A stretch of DNA of 64,000 nucleotides from PCC-6802 sp943367755 (GCA_943367755.1 CALRKB020000015.1:20393-84392), one strand, 5' to 3'. Counted from the stretch's first letter, positions 1 through 6,227 are shown. Notes: a model not told the origin generated them from the sequence alone. Numbers and translations: made by a program.

Positions 1-4
1 CAAA

Positions 5-99
5 CTCGGAAGGAAGGAATTGAACCTCCAAACATCGCGTTCAAAGCGCGGCAGTACGCATCCTGCAAGGAATCGCTTTACCTGTTAGCGTACTTCCGA
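5..99 (-). tRNA. tRNA-Gln(UUG), aberrant, with extra D-arm-side sequence
   Basis: The ends form a perfect 7-bp acceptor stem (TCGGAAG with CTTCCGA) and the T arm is GGAGG-TTCAATT-CCTTC. The anticodon loop CTTTGAA sits on a CGCG/CGCG stem and gives anticodon TTG (Gln). At 95 nt it is about 20 nt too long for a class I tRNA. The excess lies between the D arm and the anticodon arm, and TACGC/GCGTA could close an enlarged D-arm domain. No CCA is encoded. It may be a decayed or highly unusual member of the array. Confidence 0.6.
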
Positions 100-103
100 T
101 TAA

Positions 104-175
104 ATGCCGAGGCAGGGATTGAACCTGCAACCTCTTCGTTCAGAGCGAAGCGACTTGCCATTCGTCCACTCGGCA
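104..175 (-). tRNA. tRNA-Gln(CUG)
   Basis: A 72-nt cloverleaf: acceptor TGCCGAG/CTCGGCA, anticodon stem CTTCG/CGAAG with loop CTCTGAA (anticodon CTG), and T arm GCAGG-TTCAATC-CCTGC. The discriminator base is U, unusual for Gln. It lies 4 nt from the neighbouring tRNA genes on both sides, so all are probably cut from one transcript. Confidence 0.82.
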
Positions 176-179
176 CCAA

Positions 180-251
180 CTGCCTCGGTAGGACTTGAAC
201 CTACACCTTATCGCTTAACAGGCGATCGCTCTGCCATTGAGCTACAAGGCA
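180..251 (-). tRNA. tRNA-Asn(GUU)
   Basis: Acceptor TGCCTTG/CGAGGCA, anticodon stem ATCGC/GCGAT with loop CTGTTAA (anticodon GTT), and a canonical T loop TTCAAGT. The discriminator is G. Its structure is regular. Confidence 0.92.
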
Positions 252-256
252 ATAAG

Positions 257-330
257 CCCCCCAGGTCAGCATCGAACTGACGACCTCCTGTTCTTCAAAC
301 AGGCGCTACTACCAACTGAGCTACCAGGGG
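257..330 (-). tRNA. tRNA-Phe(GAA)
   Basis: Acceptor CCCCTGG/CTGGGGG with two G-U pairs, anticodon stem CCTGT/ACAGG with loop TTGAAGA (anticodon GAA), and T arm GTCAG-TTCGATG-CTGAC. It is followed upstream by a 70-nt spacer, one of the two longest in the cluster. Confidence 0.92.
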
Positions 331-400
331 ATACGACTTTAGTCCATTTTGCATCTGCTACGTTCAAGACTATGCTTAGGAACCAAATAGCAAAATGGTA

Positions 401-487
401 CGGAGAGAGAGGGATTTGAACCCTCGACGGTTGTTAATCCGTTCCTTCTTAGCAGGAAGGTGCTTTAACCCACTCAGCCACCTCTCC
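401..487 (-). tRNA. tRNA-Ser(GCU)
   Basis: An 87-nt class II tRNA with acceptor GGAGAGG/TCTCTCC and the D-arm sequence GGCTGAGTGG typical of Ser. The anticodon loop CTGCTAA on stem CCTTC/GAAGG gives GCT, and there is a long variable arm. Confidence 0.93.
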
Positions 488-501
488 AGATTTTGGTTCA
501 G

Positions 502-580
502 AGGGTTGGGTAGGAATTGAACCTACAGTGCTAACGCTCCGGTTTTACAGACCATTACTCGCGCCAATGAGAGCCAACCC
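502..580 (-). tRNA. tRNA-Tyr(GUA), divergent
   Basis: Acceptor GGGTTGG/CCAACCC, anticodon loop CTGTAAA (GTA) on a weak stem with one mismatch and a G-U pair, and a short class II variable region. At 79 nt it is shorter than usual bacterial tRNA-Tyr. The discriminator is U, whereas Tyr normally has A. Confidence 0.78.
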
Positions 581-584
581 AAAC

Positions 585-605
585 CGATCTAGCAGTCCTA
601 GATCG
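585..605. repeat. 8-bp perfect hairpin inside the tRNA array
   Basis: CGATCTAG and CTAGATCG flank the loop CAGTC in the 71-nt spacer between tRNA-Tyr and tRNA-Glu(UUC). It could be a processing or pausing structure in the common precursor; that role is inferred. Confidence 0.5.
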
Positions 606-651
606 TTCGTGATTTTTTGGGATTTGTTTCACAAACCAAATAGGATAGCTA

Positions 652-725
652 TAGTGCTGACGGGATTTGAACCCGCAATCAATACTTTGAAAGAGTATCC
701 GCCTCAACCATTAGCGTACAGCACT
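652..725 (-). tRNA. tRNA-Glu(UUC)
   Basis: Acceptor AGTGCTG/CAGCACT, anticodon stem ATACT/AGTAT with loop CTTTCAA (anticodon TTC), and T arm GCGGG-TTCAAAT-CCCGT. The body differs strongly from the common cyanobacterial tRNA-Glu (GCCCCCA...), which fits a divergent array copy and not the main housekeeping gene. Confidence 0.85.
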
Positions 726-750
726 ATATAAAACGTGAGAAAGAGAAAGG

Positions 751-822
751 CGCGGGAACTAGGACTTGAACCTAGAACATCGGTTTTGGAGACCGAGGTG
801 TTGCCAATTACACCATCCCCAC
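751..822 (-). tRNA. tRNA-Trp(CCA)
   Basis: Acceptor GTGGGGA/TTCCCGC (with G-U pairs), anticodon stem TCGGT/ACCGA with loop CTCCAAA (anticodon CCA), and T arm CTAGG-TTCAAGT-CCTAG. The discriminator is G, as expected for Trp. Confidence 0.9.
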
Positions 823-832
823 ATGTTTTTGG

Positions 833-904
833 TAGCAGTGGCGGGACTTGAACCCGCATAGACCAAGTTATGAGCTTGGGACTTTACCGTTAAGTTACAC
901 TGCG
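833..904 (-). tRNA. tRNA with CAU anticodon (Met or Ile2)
   Basis: The anticodon stem CCAAG/CTTGG with loop CTCATAA gives CAT, and the T arm is GCGGG-TTCAAGT-CCCGC. The first acceptor pair is a C-U mismatch, so only six pairs form. It lacks the three G-C pairs of initiator anticodon stems, so an elongator Met or a lysidine-modified Ile tRNA is more likely than an initiator. Confidence 0.82.
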
Positions 905-939
905 TCATACAACTTGGTGAAACGCGATCGCATCACCAA

Positions 940-1013
940 AGGCTGAGGTGAGATTTGAACTCACGCATAGAAGCTTTGCAGGCATCTCCCTTAAACCACT
1001 TGGGTACTCAGCC
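940..1013 (-). tRNA. tRNA-Cys(GCA)
   Basis: Acceptor GGCTGAG/CTCAGCC with U73, the Cys identity base. The anticodon loop CTGCAAA (GCA) sits on a stem with one internal T-T mismatch (GATGC/GCTTC). The D arm CCCAAGTGGTTTAAGGG is large. The mismatch is another sign of relaxed constraint in this array. Confidence 0.83.
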
Positions 1014-1019
1014 ATTTGG

Positions 1020-1093
1020 GAGCCTTGACGGGAGTTGCACCCGATCCTCTCTGACTGAGAATCAGAACGACTTCTCTACTCATCCACAAGGCT
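1020..1093 (-). tRNA. tRNA-Glu(CUC), aberrant T loop
   Basis: The acceptor AGCCTTG/CAAGGCT is perfect. The anticodon stem TCTGA/TCAGA with loop TTCTCAG gives CTC (Glu, codon GAG). The T loop reads TGCAACT instead of TTCRANT and the outer T-stem pair is T-T, so it may fold or function poorly. Most bacteria read GAG with the UUC tRNA, making this isoacceptor redundant. Confidence 0.65.
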
Positions 1094-1099
1094 GCAAAG

Positions 1100-1173
1100 C
1101 GAGGGTAAGGAGATTTGAACTCCCGATCTTTGGCTCGACAGGCCACTGCTTTAAACCGCTAAGCTATACCCCC
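1100..1173 (-). tRNA. tRNA-Asp(GUC), first gene of the array
   Basis: Acceptor GGGGGTA/TACCCTC, anticodon loop CTGTCGA (GTC), and T arm GGGAG-TTCAAAT-CTCCT, with discriminator G. It is the promoter-proximal tRNA of the minus-strand cluster; spacers to the next two tRNAs are only 6 nt. Confidence 0.88.
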
Positions 1174-1687
1174 ATCAGTTAACTTCTTGCGTAGCGCTAA
1201 AGAGGTAATGTTTTTTGGGTGAGGATTTGGCGTGCTACGCACGCCAAATCCTCACTTCTTTTCGACTACCAATTCTTGCGATCGCACAGGTGTTTGATTT
1301 AGATAAATATTTTTGACTTAATCAAAGTTATTCCCTGCAAGAAGTTAAATTTCTCTTTCTCAACTTGATGGCAAACTATTTAATTTTCTTGGTTCGGTTG
1401 GAATCCTTTCGTCATCCATGTAATATGTTGTAATACGAATACTACAGGTTTGTCAATAGGTTTTGGGAAATATTTTCTCCGAAAGTTAGGAAGCATTGCT
1501 GAACAGTATGTTTGACAAGAGCTTCTGGAGTTATCACCTATAGCTTATCTGTCTCTAAGAGAGGAGAACATAATCTCTTGGGAATTGCACTTGTGACATC
1601 TAAATCTTATAGACATGAGATTTAAGCGGGCAAGGTGCCCGCACGGCAAATACTGCAAACCTGAGATTCTAGTTTAGTTGCCCACAA
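1174..1687. other. Intergenic region upstream of the tRNA array
   Basis: No gene is supported in this 514-bp stretch. It should hold the minus-strand promoter of the array. Two hairpins stand out: a perfect 16-bp stem at 1219-1255 and GCGGGCA-AGG-TGCCCGC at 1626-1642, the latter placed to end transcription of the minus-strand gene at 1688. Confidence 0.5.
1219..1255. repeat. Perfect 16-bp inverted repeat with 5-nt loop
   Basis: GTGAGGATTTGGCGTG is followed by CTACG and the exact reverse complement. It lies about 45 nt upstream of the tRNA array on the minus strand and has no poly-T typical of a terminator on either side. A dispersed palindromic element is the likeliest explanation. Confidence 0.8.
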
Positions 1688-2074
1688 TTAGAGCGAGTAG
1701 GAAACCTGTTCTTGGGTAAGTTGCCATACTCTATGCAGATAGAACTCAACGCGATCGCTAAAAGCAGAGACGAAGATTCCTTCTTCCGCATTGGGAGTTG
1801 CAGCTATCCACACACCCTTAAAGCTAACTTCCACATAATCAGCTTCAACGACACCTAAAGAGATGGTTTTACGACAATCTTTTCTAATCGCATCTTTTAA
1901 TAACGATAGATCGGGTGTGTTTATTGGCAATAGAAACGAAGCACAGCCAGGTTCAATGTGAATTGTGCTAGCACTTCTCATTGCCAAAATAACTCGATTG
2001 GAAACAAATGCTTCCACGGAGCTAACAAACTGCTCCATATGTAAACCAGATTCGATGTAGGTGAGTTTTAACAT
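1688..2074 (-). CDS. Conserved-looking hypothetical protein, 128 aa
   Basis: I do not recognise a named domain. The protein is soluble, without signal peptide or membrane segment, and of mixed alpha/beta character; Phe/Val-rich strands such as VEVSFKGVWIAATP suggest a small beta-sheet fold. The ATG is preceded by a purine-rich GAGAG stretch. It lies downstream of the HNH gene in the same orientation, with a hairpin (2120-2144) between them, so it is probably a separate transcript. A GCGGGCA hairpin at 1626-1642 could end its mRNA. No function is proposed. Confidence 0.7.
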   Translation of the reverse strand: MLKLTYIESGLHMEQFVSSVEAFVSNRVILAMRSASTIHIEPGCASFLLPINTPDLSLLKDAIRKDCRKTISLGVVEADYVEVSFKGVWIAATPNAEEGIFVSAFSDRVEFYLHRVWQLTQEQVSYSL

Positions 2075-2119
2075 AACTCTCTTTTTCGCTGCTTTTTATT
2101 TAGTTTGGAGTTGTTGGGA

Positions 2120-2144
2120 GTAGGGTGGGAATTGCCCACCCTAC
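2120..2144 (-). terminator. 10-bp hairpin downstream of the HNH gene
   Basis: GTAGGGTGGG and CCCACCCTAC flank the loop AATTG, 14 bp after the stop codon of the HNH gene. The GTAGGGTGGGCAATGCCCACCCTAC type of palindrome is a common dispersed element in cyanobacterial intergenic DNA, so it may be a repeat that also works as a terminator. No strong U-tract is seen. Confidence 0.5.
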
Positions 2145-2157
2145 AAGCTCTCGAGCG

Positions 2158-2688
2158 CTAACCAGTTATTTCTTTTTGTTCGCGCCAGAATTGTTCGGCG
2201 AATGCAACGGTGGGATGAACTGGAGCCTTCGGCTTCGTTCGTAAAGTCATACCAACCTGTTGAGGTGTGCGATCGCCCTTGGACTGATTGCAACGCTCGC
2301 AGGCAGTGATAACGTTTTCCCAAGTATGTGGCCCGCCCTTAGAACGCGGTATAACGTGATCTAGCGTCAGGTGCTTAGTACTACCGCAGTACTGACAGGT
2401 ATGGTTGTCACGCCGCAGAACCTCTCTACGGTTCACGGGCGGCACTCGCCAAAACCGCTCAGTTTTACCAATCGTGAGCCGAATATGCTCAGGTACGAAT
2501 AGAATTTGGCGCGGTGCAATTACTTGCCACCCCGTTTCACCCATCAAACTTAGTGGTTCGGCACGACCTGTAATTAGAAGGGCGATCGCCCTCTTGATAT
2601 TGATGCGACAGATAGGTAGATAATTTTGGGAAAATACTACTACTGACTGTCGTAGCACCTCTGGTCCAAATTGCTTTGCATGTTTCAC
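2158..2688 (-). CDS. HNH endonuclease family protein
   Basis: The C-terminal half carries a complete HNH nuclease module: CQYC, then LDHVIPRSKGG, then NVITACERCNQSKGD, so two CxxC zinc-binding pairs surround the catalytic DH...N...N residues. The N-terminal part (FGPEVLRQSVVVFSQNYLP) matches the conserved N-terminus of a widespread cyanobacterial HNH family of about 165-180 aa. I chose the GTG at 2688 because GGAG lies 8 nt upstream and the protein then begins near VKHAKQFG; an ATG 23 codons further upstream adds a hydrophobic leader that does not fit the family. The role in the cell is unknown. It stands alone, without a methyltransferase beside it. Confidence 0.88.
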   Translation of the reverse strand: MKHAKQFGPEVLRQSVVVFSQNYLPICRINIKRAIALLITGRAEPLSLMGETGWQVIAPRQILFVPEHIRLTIGKTERFWRVPPVNRREVLRRDNHTCQYCGSTKHLTLDHVIPRSKGGPHTWENVITACERCNQSKGDRTPQQVGMTLRTKPKAPVHPTVAFAEQFWREQKEITG

Positions 2689-2763
2689 TGATTTACTCCG
2701 TCGATCAAAATTCAAAAATTGAGATGTAGAGATGAGGAGCAAGAGGTATAGAGGCATAAAATA

Positions 2764-2792
2764 ACCCCCTGCTTTGCGCTAAAGCAGGGGGT
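2764..2792 (-). terminator. Strong 12-bp terminator hairpin
   Basis: ACCCCCTGCTTT and AAAGCAGGGGGT flank a 5-nt loop. On the minus strand the stem is followed by TTATTTTAT and begins 23 bp after the stop codon of the minus-strand gene ending at 2815, as expected for intrinsic termination. Confidence 0.7.
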
Positions 2793-2814
2793 AAAAGACT
2801 GAATTTGTCTATTT

Positions 2815-3111
2815 TTACCTGAATACAGTTGATCGACCGTATCCCCTACTTTGCTGCTTGGGCTGGAATCGCTCTCCTAAAGCCCAATTAATCGAAATAT
2901 TCGCGTTATTTGCGCTTGTAAATTCTGGAAGTCGGCGATCGCTTGACCCGACATTACTGCACCCTTGACTGGCGATGGGTTTATCAATAACTCGCTCTCT
3001 ATGGCTCTCGACTCCATAGCCAGCAAATAGAGATGCGCCAGATTGCATGCCCACATGCTGATCGAGTTGGGTTGGCGTGCCTATTTTTTGTGTGGCTGTT
3101 GAGTAATACAT
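2815..3111 (-). CDS. Hypothetical protein, 98 aa
   Basis: I recognise no family. The product is polar, Gly/Ser/Asn-rich, without membrane segments or Cys clusters, and has a basic Gln/Arg-rich C-terminus. A good terminator hairpin directly downstream (2764-2792) and a divergent regulatory region upstream (palindrome at 3139-3156) support it as a real gene; the lack of a clear Shine-Dalgarno motif near the ATG argues against. Confidence 0.45.
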   Translation of the reverse strand: MYYSTATQKIGTPTQLDQHVGMQSGASLFAGYGVESHRERVIDKPIASQGCSNVGSSDRRLPEFTSANNANISINWALGERFQPKQQSRGYGRSTVFR

Positions 3112-3138
3112 AAAAAGCTCTTGAAATCTCCAAACAAA

Positions 3139-3156
3139 ATACTACACTTGTAGTAT
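3139..3156. promoter_or_regulatory. Operator-like palindrome
   Basis: ATACTAC-ACTT-GTAGTAT is a perfect 7-bp dyad in the region shared by the divergent genes at 3111 and 3340. A second, looser set of GTCTA/TAGAC elements follows at 3163-3194. The dyad is directly visible; its use as a binding site for the neighbouring ribbon-helix-helix protein is inferred. Confidence 0.4.
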
Positions 3157-3339
3157 AAATTTGTCTACTATATTTTTAGACTTAATTTAGACATGCAGCA
3201 AATTGAGATCGAAAGCACCTCGGATGAAAATGTCAAAACCAATGCGGGGGCTGCGCCCCTGCGACCCATTGTCCGTTGTGGACTCGATCAAAAACTGCTA
3301 AAAATGTTAGTCGTATTCGTTGCCAAAGGAGTAAAAATC

Positions 3340-3678
3340 GTGCAGACACTACACCAGACCTCAACCACCGAGATGGAAGTTACCAGCATTCGTCTGGAAC
3401 GGGAGCTGAAAGAAAGGCTGAAAGAACTGGCGGGGAATCAGGGGTATCAGGCTTTAATTCGCGATGTTTTATGGCACTATATTGAGTCTCAAAGCAACGC
3501 TGACCTGCAGCCAAGACTGGCACGCAATGAAATTAGGGCTAGCGTTCCGGCTGTTGCTCAGCAGGAAGAAAAATGCGTTTTAACAGGTAAATCAATTCAA
3601 CCGCACGAGTCCATGCTATTAGGACTGACCGCTAAAGGGGGATGGGTGCCTTTAAGTGTAGAGAGTTTGGCTGCGTAG
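3340..3678 (+). CDS. Ribbon-helix-helix DNA-binding protein with C-terminal extension
   Basis: Residues from about 12 to 50 (MEVTSIRLERELKERLKELA...YQALIRDVLWHYIES) read as a CopG/Arc-type ribbon-helix-helix: a short beta strand, a charged helix and a second helix. The C-terminal half (EEKCVLTGKSIQPHESMLLG) resembles a small one-Cys module seen in cyanobacterial homologues. I chose the GTG at 3340 because AAGGAG sits 8 nt upstream; a longer frame from 3193 would add 49 residues encoded by low-complexity DNA containing a GGGGC palindrome and lacks an SD. It is probably a transcriptional regulator. No toxin gene is adjacent. Confidence 0.75.
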   Translation: MQTLHQTSTTEMEVTSIRLERELKERLKELAGNQGYQALIRDVLWHYIESQSNADLQPRLARNEIRASVPAVAQQEEKCVLTGKSIQPHESMLLGLTAKGGWVPLSVESLAA

Positions 3679-3815
3679 TTTCAGGGTAATGCCAAGTGCG
3701 ATCGCATTTATTAACAGGGATAAATAACATAAATATGTCTGGCGGTAGATAAACTTTACCCACACTTGCGGGAATGCTTAACTATGCGAAATTTTGATTT
3801 TGCCGAGTTTAAGGT

Positions 3816-4010
3816 GTGAAGACTATGTTTAAGAAATTTTTACCTCGTCTCGGCGTTTCCTGCTTCCTGTTAGTTACCTTGCCATTTGTGGCTGACGAAG
3901 CGATCGCCTACTTTGAAATTCCCCACATCTTTGGCGGCGTGGCAGCGATCGCCTCGTGTATTGGCGCTTGTCTACCTGTACTAAGCATGTTCCAAAATTC
4001 CGAATCCTAA
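3816..4010 (+). CDS. Small membrane protein, 64 aa
   Basis: It has a basic start (MKTMFKKFLPRLG) followed by a hydrophobic segment at about 13-30 and a second at about 40-58, so two short membrane spans or a signal anchor are likely. AAGG precedes the GTG start closely; an ATG three codons downstream is an alternative. No family is recognised. A 66-bp repeat with 14-bp inverted ends lies just downstream. Confidence 0.55.
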   Translation: MKTMFKKFLPRLGVSCFLLVTLPFVADEAIAYFEIPHIFGGVAAIASCIGACLPVLSMFQNSES

Positions 4011-4041
4011 GGCGATTTCCGCGAGCAAAGATACCGTTGTG

Positions 4042-4107
4042 GTAGGGGCAGGTTTTGTAACCAATCTACGGTTAGAACCATTGAATTTAGGCTAAACCTG
4101 CCCCTAC
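4042..4107. repeat. MITE-like element with 14-bp inverted ends
   Basis: GTAGGGGCAGGTTT at 4042-4055 is matched exactly by AAACCTGCCCCTAC at 4094-4107, with 38 bp between. The GTAGGGGC(A/G)GGTTT end is a frequent cyanobacterial intergenic repeat end. It sits between the small membrane protein and yggT and could form a long hairpin in a read-through transcript. Confidence 0.75.
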
Positions 4108-4161
4108 AAGATCCCAAAAATAGTTAAGATATAGGTTGTTGTTTTCTGTGCTTGAACTGCT

Positions 4162-4455
4162 GTGGATACTACTGAATTTGGCCTCTTAGGTTTAAATTTA
4201 CTTCTGGGGTTATTAATCCTGCTCAATGTTTTTCGGATTATTCTGACCTGGTATCCGCAAATATCGCTCGATAAGTTTCCTTTTAAACTCATTGCCATCC
4301 CCACAGAACCATTACTTTTTTTATTGAGGCGGCTGATACCAACCCTGGGTGGTGTTGATATTACGCCCGTGATTGGAGTCGGTATTTTTAGTTTGATCCG
4401 CGAAATGCTTTTGGGGCAGCAAGGCATTTTGACAATGATGCAATCCCTCAACTAG
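4162..4455 (+). CDS. YggT family membrane protein (Ycf19-like)
   Basis: A 97-aa protein with two hydrophobic segments (about 8-28 and 66-88) enclosing the family signature ILTWYPQI...EPLLFLLRRLIPTLGGVDITPVIG. In cyanobacteria and plastids YggT/YlmG proteins sit in the inner or thylakoid membrane and are linked to nucleoid and thylakoid organisation or cell division; the exact role here is not known. The start is GTG. trpC follows 57 bp downstream on the same strand. Confidence 0.88.
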   Translation: MDTTEFGLLGLNLLLGLLILLNVFRIILTWYPQISLDKFPFKLIAIPTEPLLFLLRRLIPTLGGVDITPVIGVGIFSLIREMLLGQQGILTMMQSLN

Positions 4456-4512
4456 AGAGAGAAACGCAATCTAGTCCCGATCTAGCAGAGTTTTTACTGG
4501 AATTTTTTAATT

Positions 4513-5397
4513 ATGCAGATTCGTCGCCGCCTAGCTTCTAGCCAGGAAAATGGTTATGAGATCGCTGAACCTGATGCTCAGCCCCAAAATATCCTGGAGA
4601 AAATAGTCTGGTATAAAGAACTGGAGATCGCCCAGATCGAAGCAGGGGAATTGTTTCCTGGACTGTTGGACAAGATTGAGGATGAAATTAACAATGCCCC
4701 ACCCACACGCGATTTTCGCACCGCATTATGGCAAAGCCCGACGAAGCCTGCTTTGATTGCGGAAGTGAAGAAGGCTTCGCCTAGTAAGGGAATTATTAAA
4801 CAGGATTTCGATCCTGTAGCGATCGCCCAGGCATACGAACAGGGTGGGGCTAGCTGTCTCTCTGTTCTCACTGATGCCGAATTTTTTCAAGGCGGATTTG
4901 AAAACCTGAGTCTTATCCGACAGGCGGTAAATCTACCTTTGCTGTGTAAGGAATTTATTATCGATCCTTTACAGGTGGCGATCGCCAGAATTCATGGTGC
5001 TGATGCCGTCCTGCTAATTGCGGCAATTCTATCGGACTACGACCTGGCACACTTACTGGAGTGTATCCATGCCATGAATATGACAGCTTTGGTGGAGGTG
5101 CACACAGCTTCAGAGCTAGAGCGTGTCTTGAGTTTGGAAGGCGTTCAGATAATTGGCATCAACAATCGCGATCTAGAAACCTTTAAAGTTGACTTGAATA
5201 CAACTAAAGTACTAATGTCTAGATTGGAAAGCGATATCCGTCAAAATATACTCTGGGTTGGTGAATCTGGCATCTTTACTGATGTCGATTTAGAATTTTT
5301 GGCGACTTGCGGTGTTGGCGCGGTGTTGGTAGGTGAGTCACTTGTGAAGCAGGATGATATTGCATCAGCGGTGCAAACCCTGATCGGTCAACGGTAG
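4513..5397 (+). CDS. trpC: Indole-3-glycerol-phosphate synthase
   Basis: Converts carboxyphenylamino-deoxyribulose phosphate to indole-3-glycerol phosphate in tryptophan synthesis. The (beta/alpha)8 signatures appear in order: ALIAEVKKASPSKGII (about 79-94), SVLTDAEFFQGG, LLCKEFIIDPLQ, GADAVLLIAAIL, LVEVHTASELE, IIGINNRDLETF and VGESGIF near the C-terminus; the catalytic Lys, Glu and Asn positions are present. At 294 aa it has the roughly 35-residue N-terminal extension common in cyanobacterial TrpC. trpA lies far away in this window (60.6-61.4 kb), so trp genes are dispersed, as usual in this phylum. Confidence 0.97.
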   Translation: MQIRRRLASSQENGYEIAEPDAQPQNILEKIVWYKELEIAQIEAGELFPGLLDKIEDEINNAPPTRDFRTALWQSPTKPALIAEVKKASPSKGIIKQDFDPVAIAQAYEQGGASCLSVLTDAEFFQGGFENLSLIRQAVNLPLLCKEFIIDPLQVAIARIHGADAVLLIAAILSDYDLAHLLECIHAMNMTALVEVHTASELERVLSLEGVQIIGINNRDLETFKVDLNTTKVLMSRLESDIRQNILWVGESGIFTDVDLEFLATCGVGAVLVGESLVKQDDIASAVQTLIGQR

Positions 5398-5431
5398 TTC
5401 TGGCAATGCCTATTTCCCTGGATTAATTCCT

Positions 5432-5794
5432 TTAATATTCAGAGAACCCACTCTCAGCGATTAAATTTTCAATCATTTCAACTTGTTCATCAGTTCCATT
5501 AATTAGCATGAAACCTGATTCGAAGAGTTTGGGGTTAGGAGTGCGTTTACTCCATACACTTTTAGCATCAACATCCAAATATTCCCCACCACTAAATCCT
5601 TCTGGTAAGATGACGCGAAATTCAAAGGTAGTATCAGTAGGAATCCCCTCTTCACTTACGAGTCTGATTCCTTCCGGCGTAATGTCTACCAACCGTCCCA
5701 CAGGTTGACCCGTACTCCTGATCACAACCTGCAAGTAGAATAGCAAGCTCGACCGTTTATAACTTCTTTGACTCTCTATCTGACTCTCAAGCAT
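5432..5794 (-). CDS. PilZ domain protein
   Basis: A single PilZ-like barrel of 120 aa: a basic N-terminal stretch (QRSYKRSSLLFYLQVV, with the R-x3-R-like pattern partly kept as RSYKR) followed by GRLVDITPEGIRLVSEEGIP, matching the (D/N)xSxxG position as DITPEG. PilZ domains bind cyclic di-GMP and control motility or exopolysaccharide; the deviant second motif makes binding uncertain. I chose the ATG at 5794 because GGAG lies 8 nt upstream; an upstream ATG adds 13 residues without an SD. Confidence 0.8.
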   Translation of the reverse strand: MLESQIESQRSYKRSSLLFYLQVVIRSTGQPVGRLVDITPEGIRLVSEEGIPTDTTFEFRVILPEGFSGGEYLDVDAKSVWSKRTPNPKLFESGFMLINGTDEQVEMIENLIAESGFSEY

Positions 5795-6227
5795 ATATGT
5801 ATCTCCAAAGAGGTTTAATGAATCAGGACTCACACATTACCGTCTAAAAACTCAAGTTCTTGGCTCAAAGCTAAAGCCATCTAAAAATGACTAAAGAATG
5901 CCCCAGAATAACCTTTTGAAGAAGGTTTAGGCTTTTAGCCTGCAATTTATTGCAAGGCTTTTGCGTAAGTGCTGTGAATAAAATCTGCTACCCCACCACC
6001 TAACTATTCTATCAATGATTGATGATCGCAGACTTTTGCAAATGGATACGATCTAGTTACGATTCTTTGCAATAGTTCGATGCTCCAACCAAATTATGCA
6101 TATCCCTGTCACTGCTGCATAAATTGCTCCACCTATAGCAAAGCTAATAACCTGCCCAAAAGCGCCTGCAGATGATACTATTCCACTAATTCTACCGAAT
6201 AGTAGAAGCTACGTGTAGAGTTTGACA
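5795..6227. other. Intergenic region with a gene remnant
   Basis: No intact gene is seen. It contains an AACCTT...AAGGTT hairpin near 5912 and the membrane-protein remnant described separately at 6056-6208. Confidence 0.4.
6056..6208 (-). pseudogene. Remnant of a membrane protein C-terminus
   Basis: A 50-codon open stretch on the minus strand, without start codon and bounded upstream by TAG, translates to a well-formed hydrophobic helix (GQVISFAIGGAIYAAVTGIC) followed by a charged tail WLEHRTIAKNRN and stop. This looks like the end of a membrane protein whose upstream part is gone. The parent family is not recognised. Confidence 0.35.

Noticed and set aside
833..904. Initiator tRNA because of the unpaired first acceptor position
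   Set aside because: The anticodon stem lacks the three consecutive G-C pairs of initiators, and the mismatch is C-U, not C-A.
1626..1642. Small GCGGGCA hairpin considered as a separate regulatory RNA
   Set aside because: The GGGCAAGGTGCCCGC type is a very common cyanobacterial intergenic palindrome and is best read as a repeat or weak terminator.
2405..2623. Plus-strand frame opposite the HNH gene
   Set aside because: It is antisense to a conserved HNH domain and encodes Arg-rich nonsense.
3193..3339. Upstream extension of the ribbon-helix-helix protein
   Set aside because: The extra 49 residues include low-complexity sequence from a GGGGCTGCGCCCC palindrome and lack an SD, whereas the GTG at 3340 has AAGGAG at ideal spacing.
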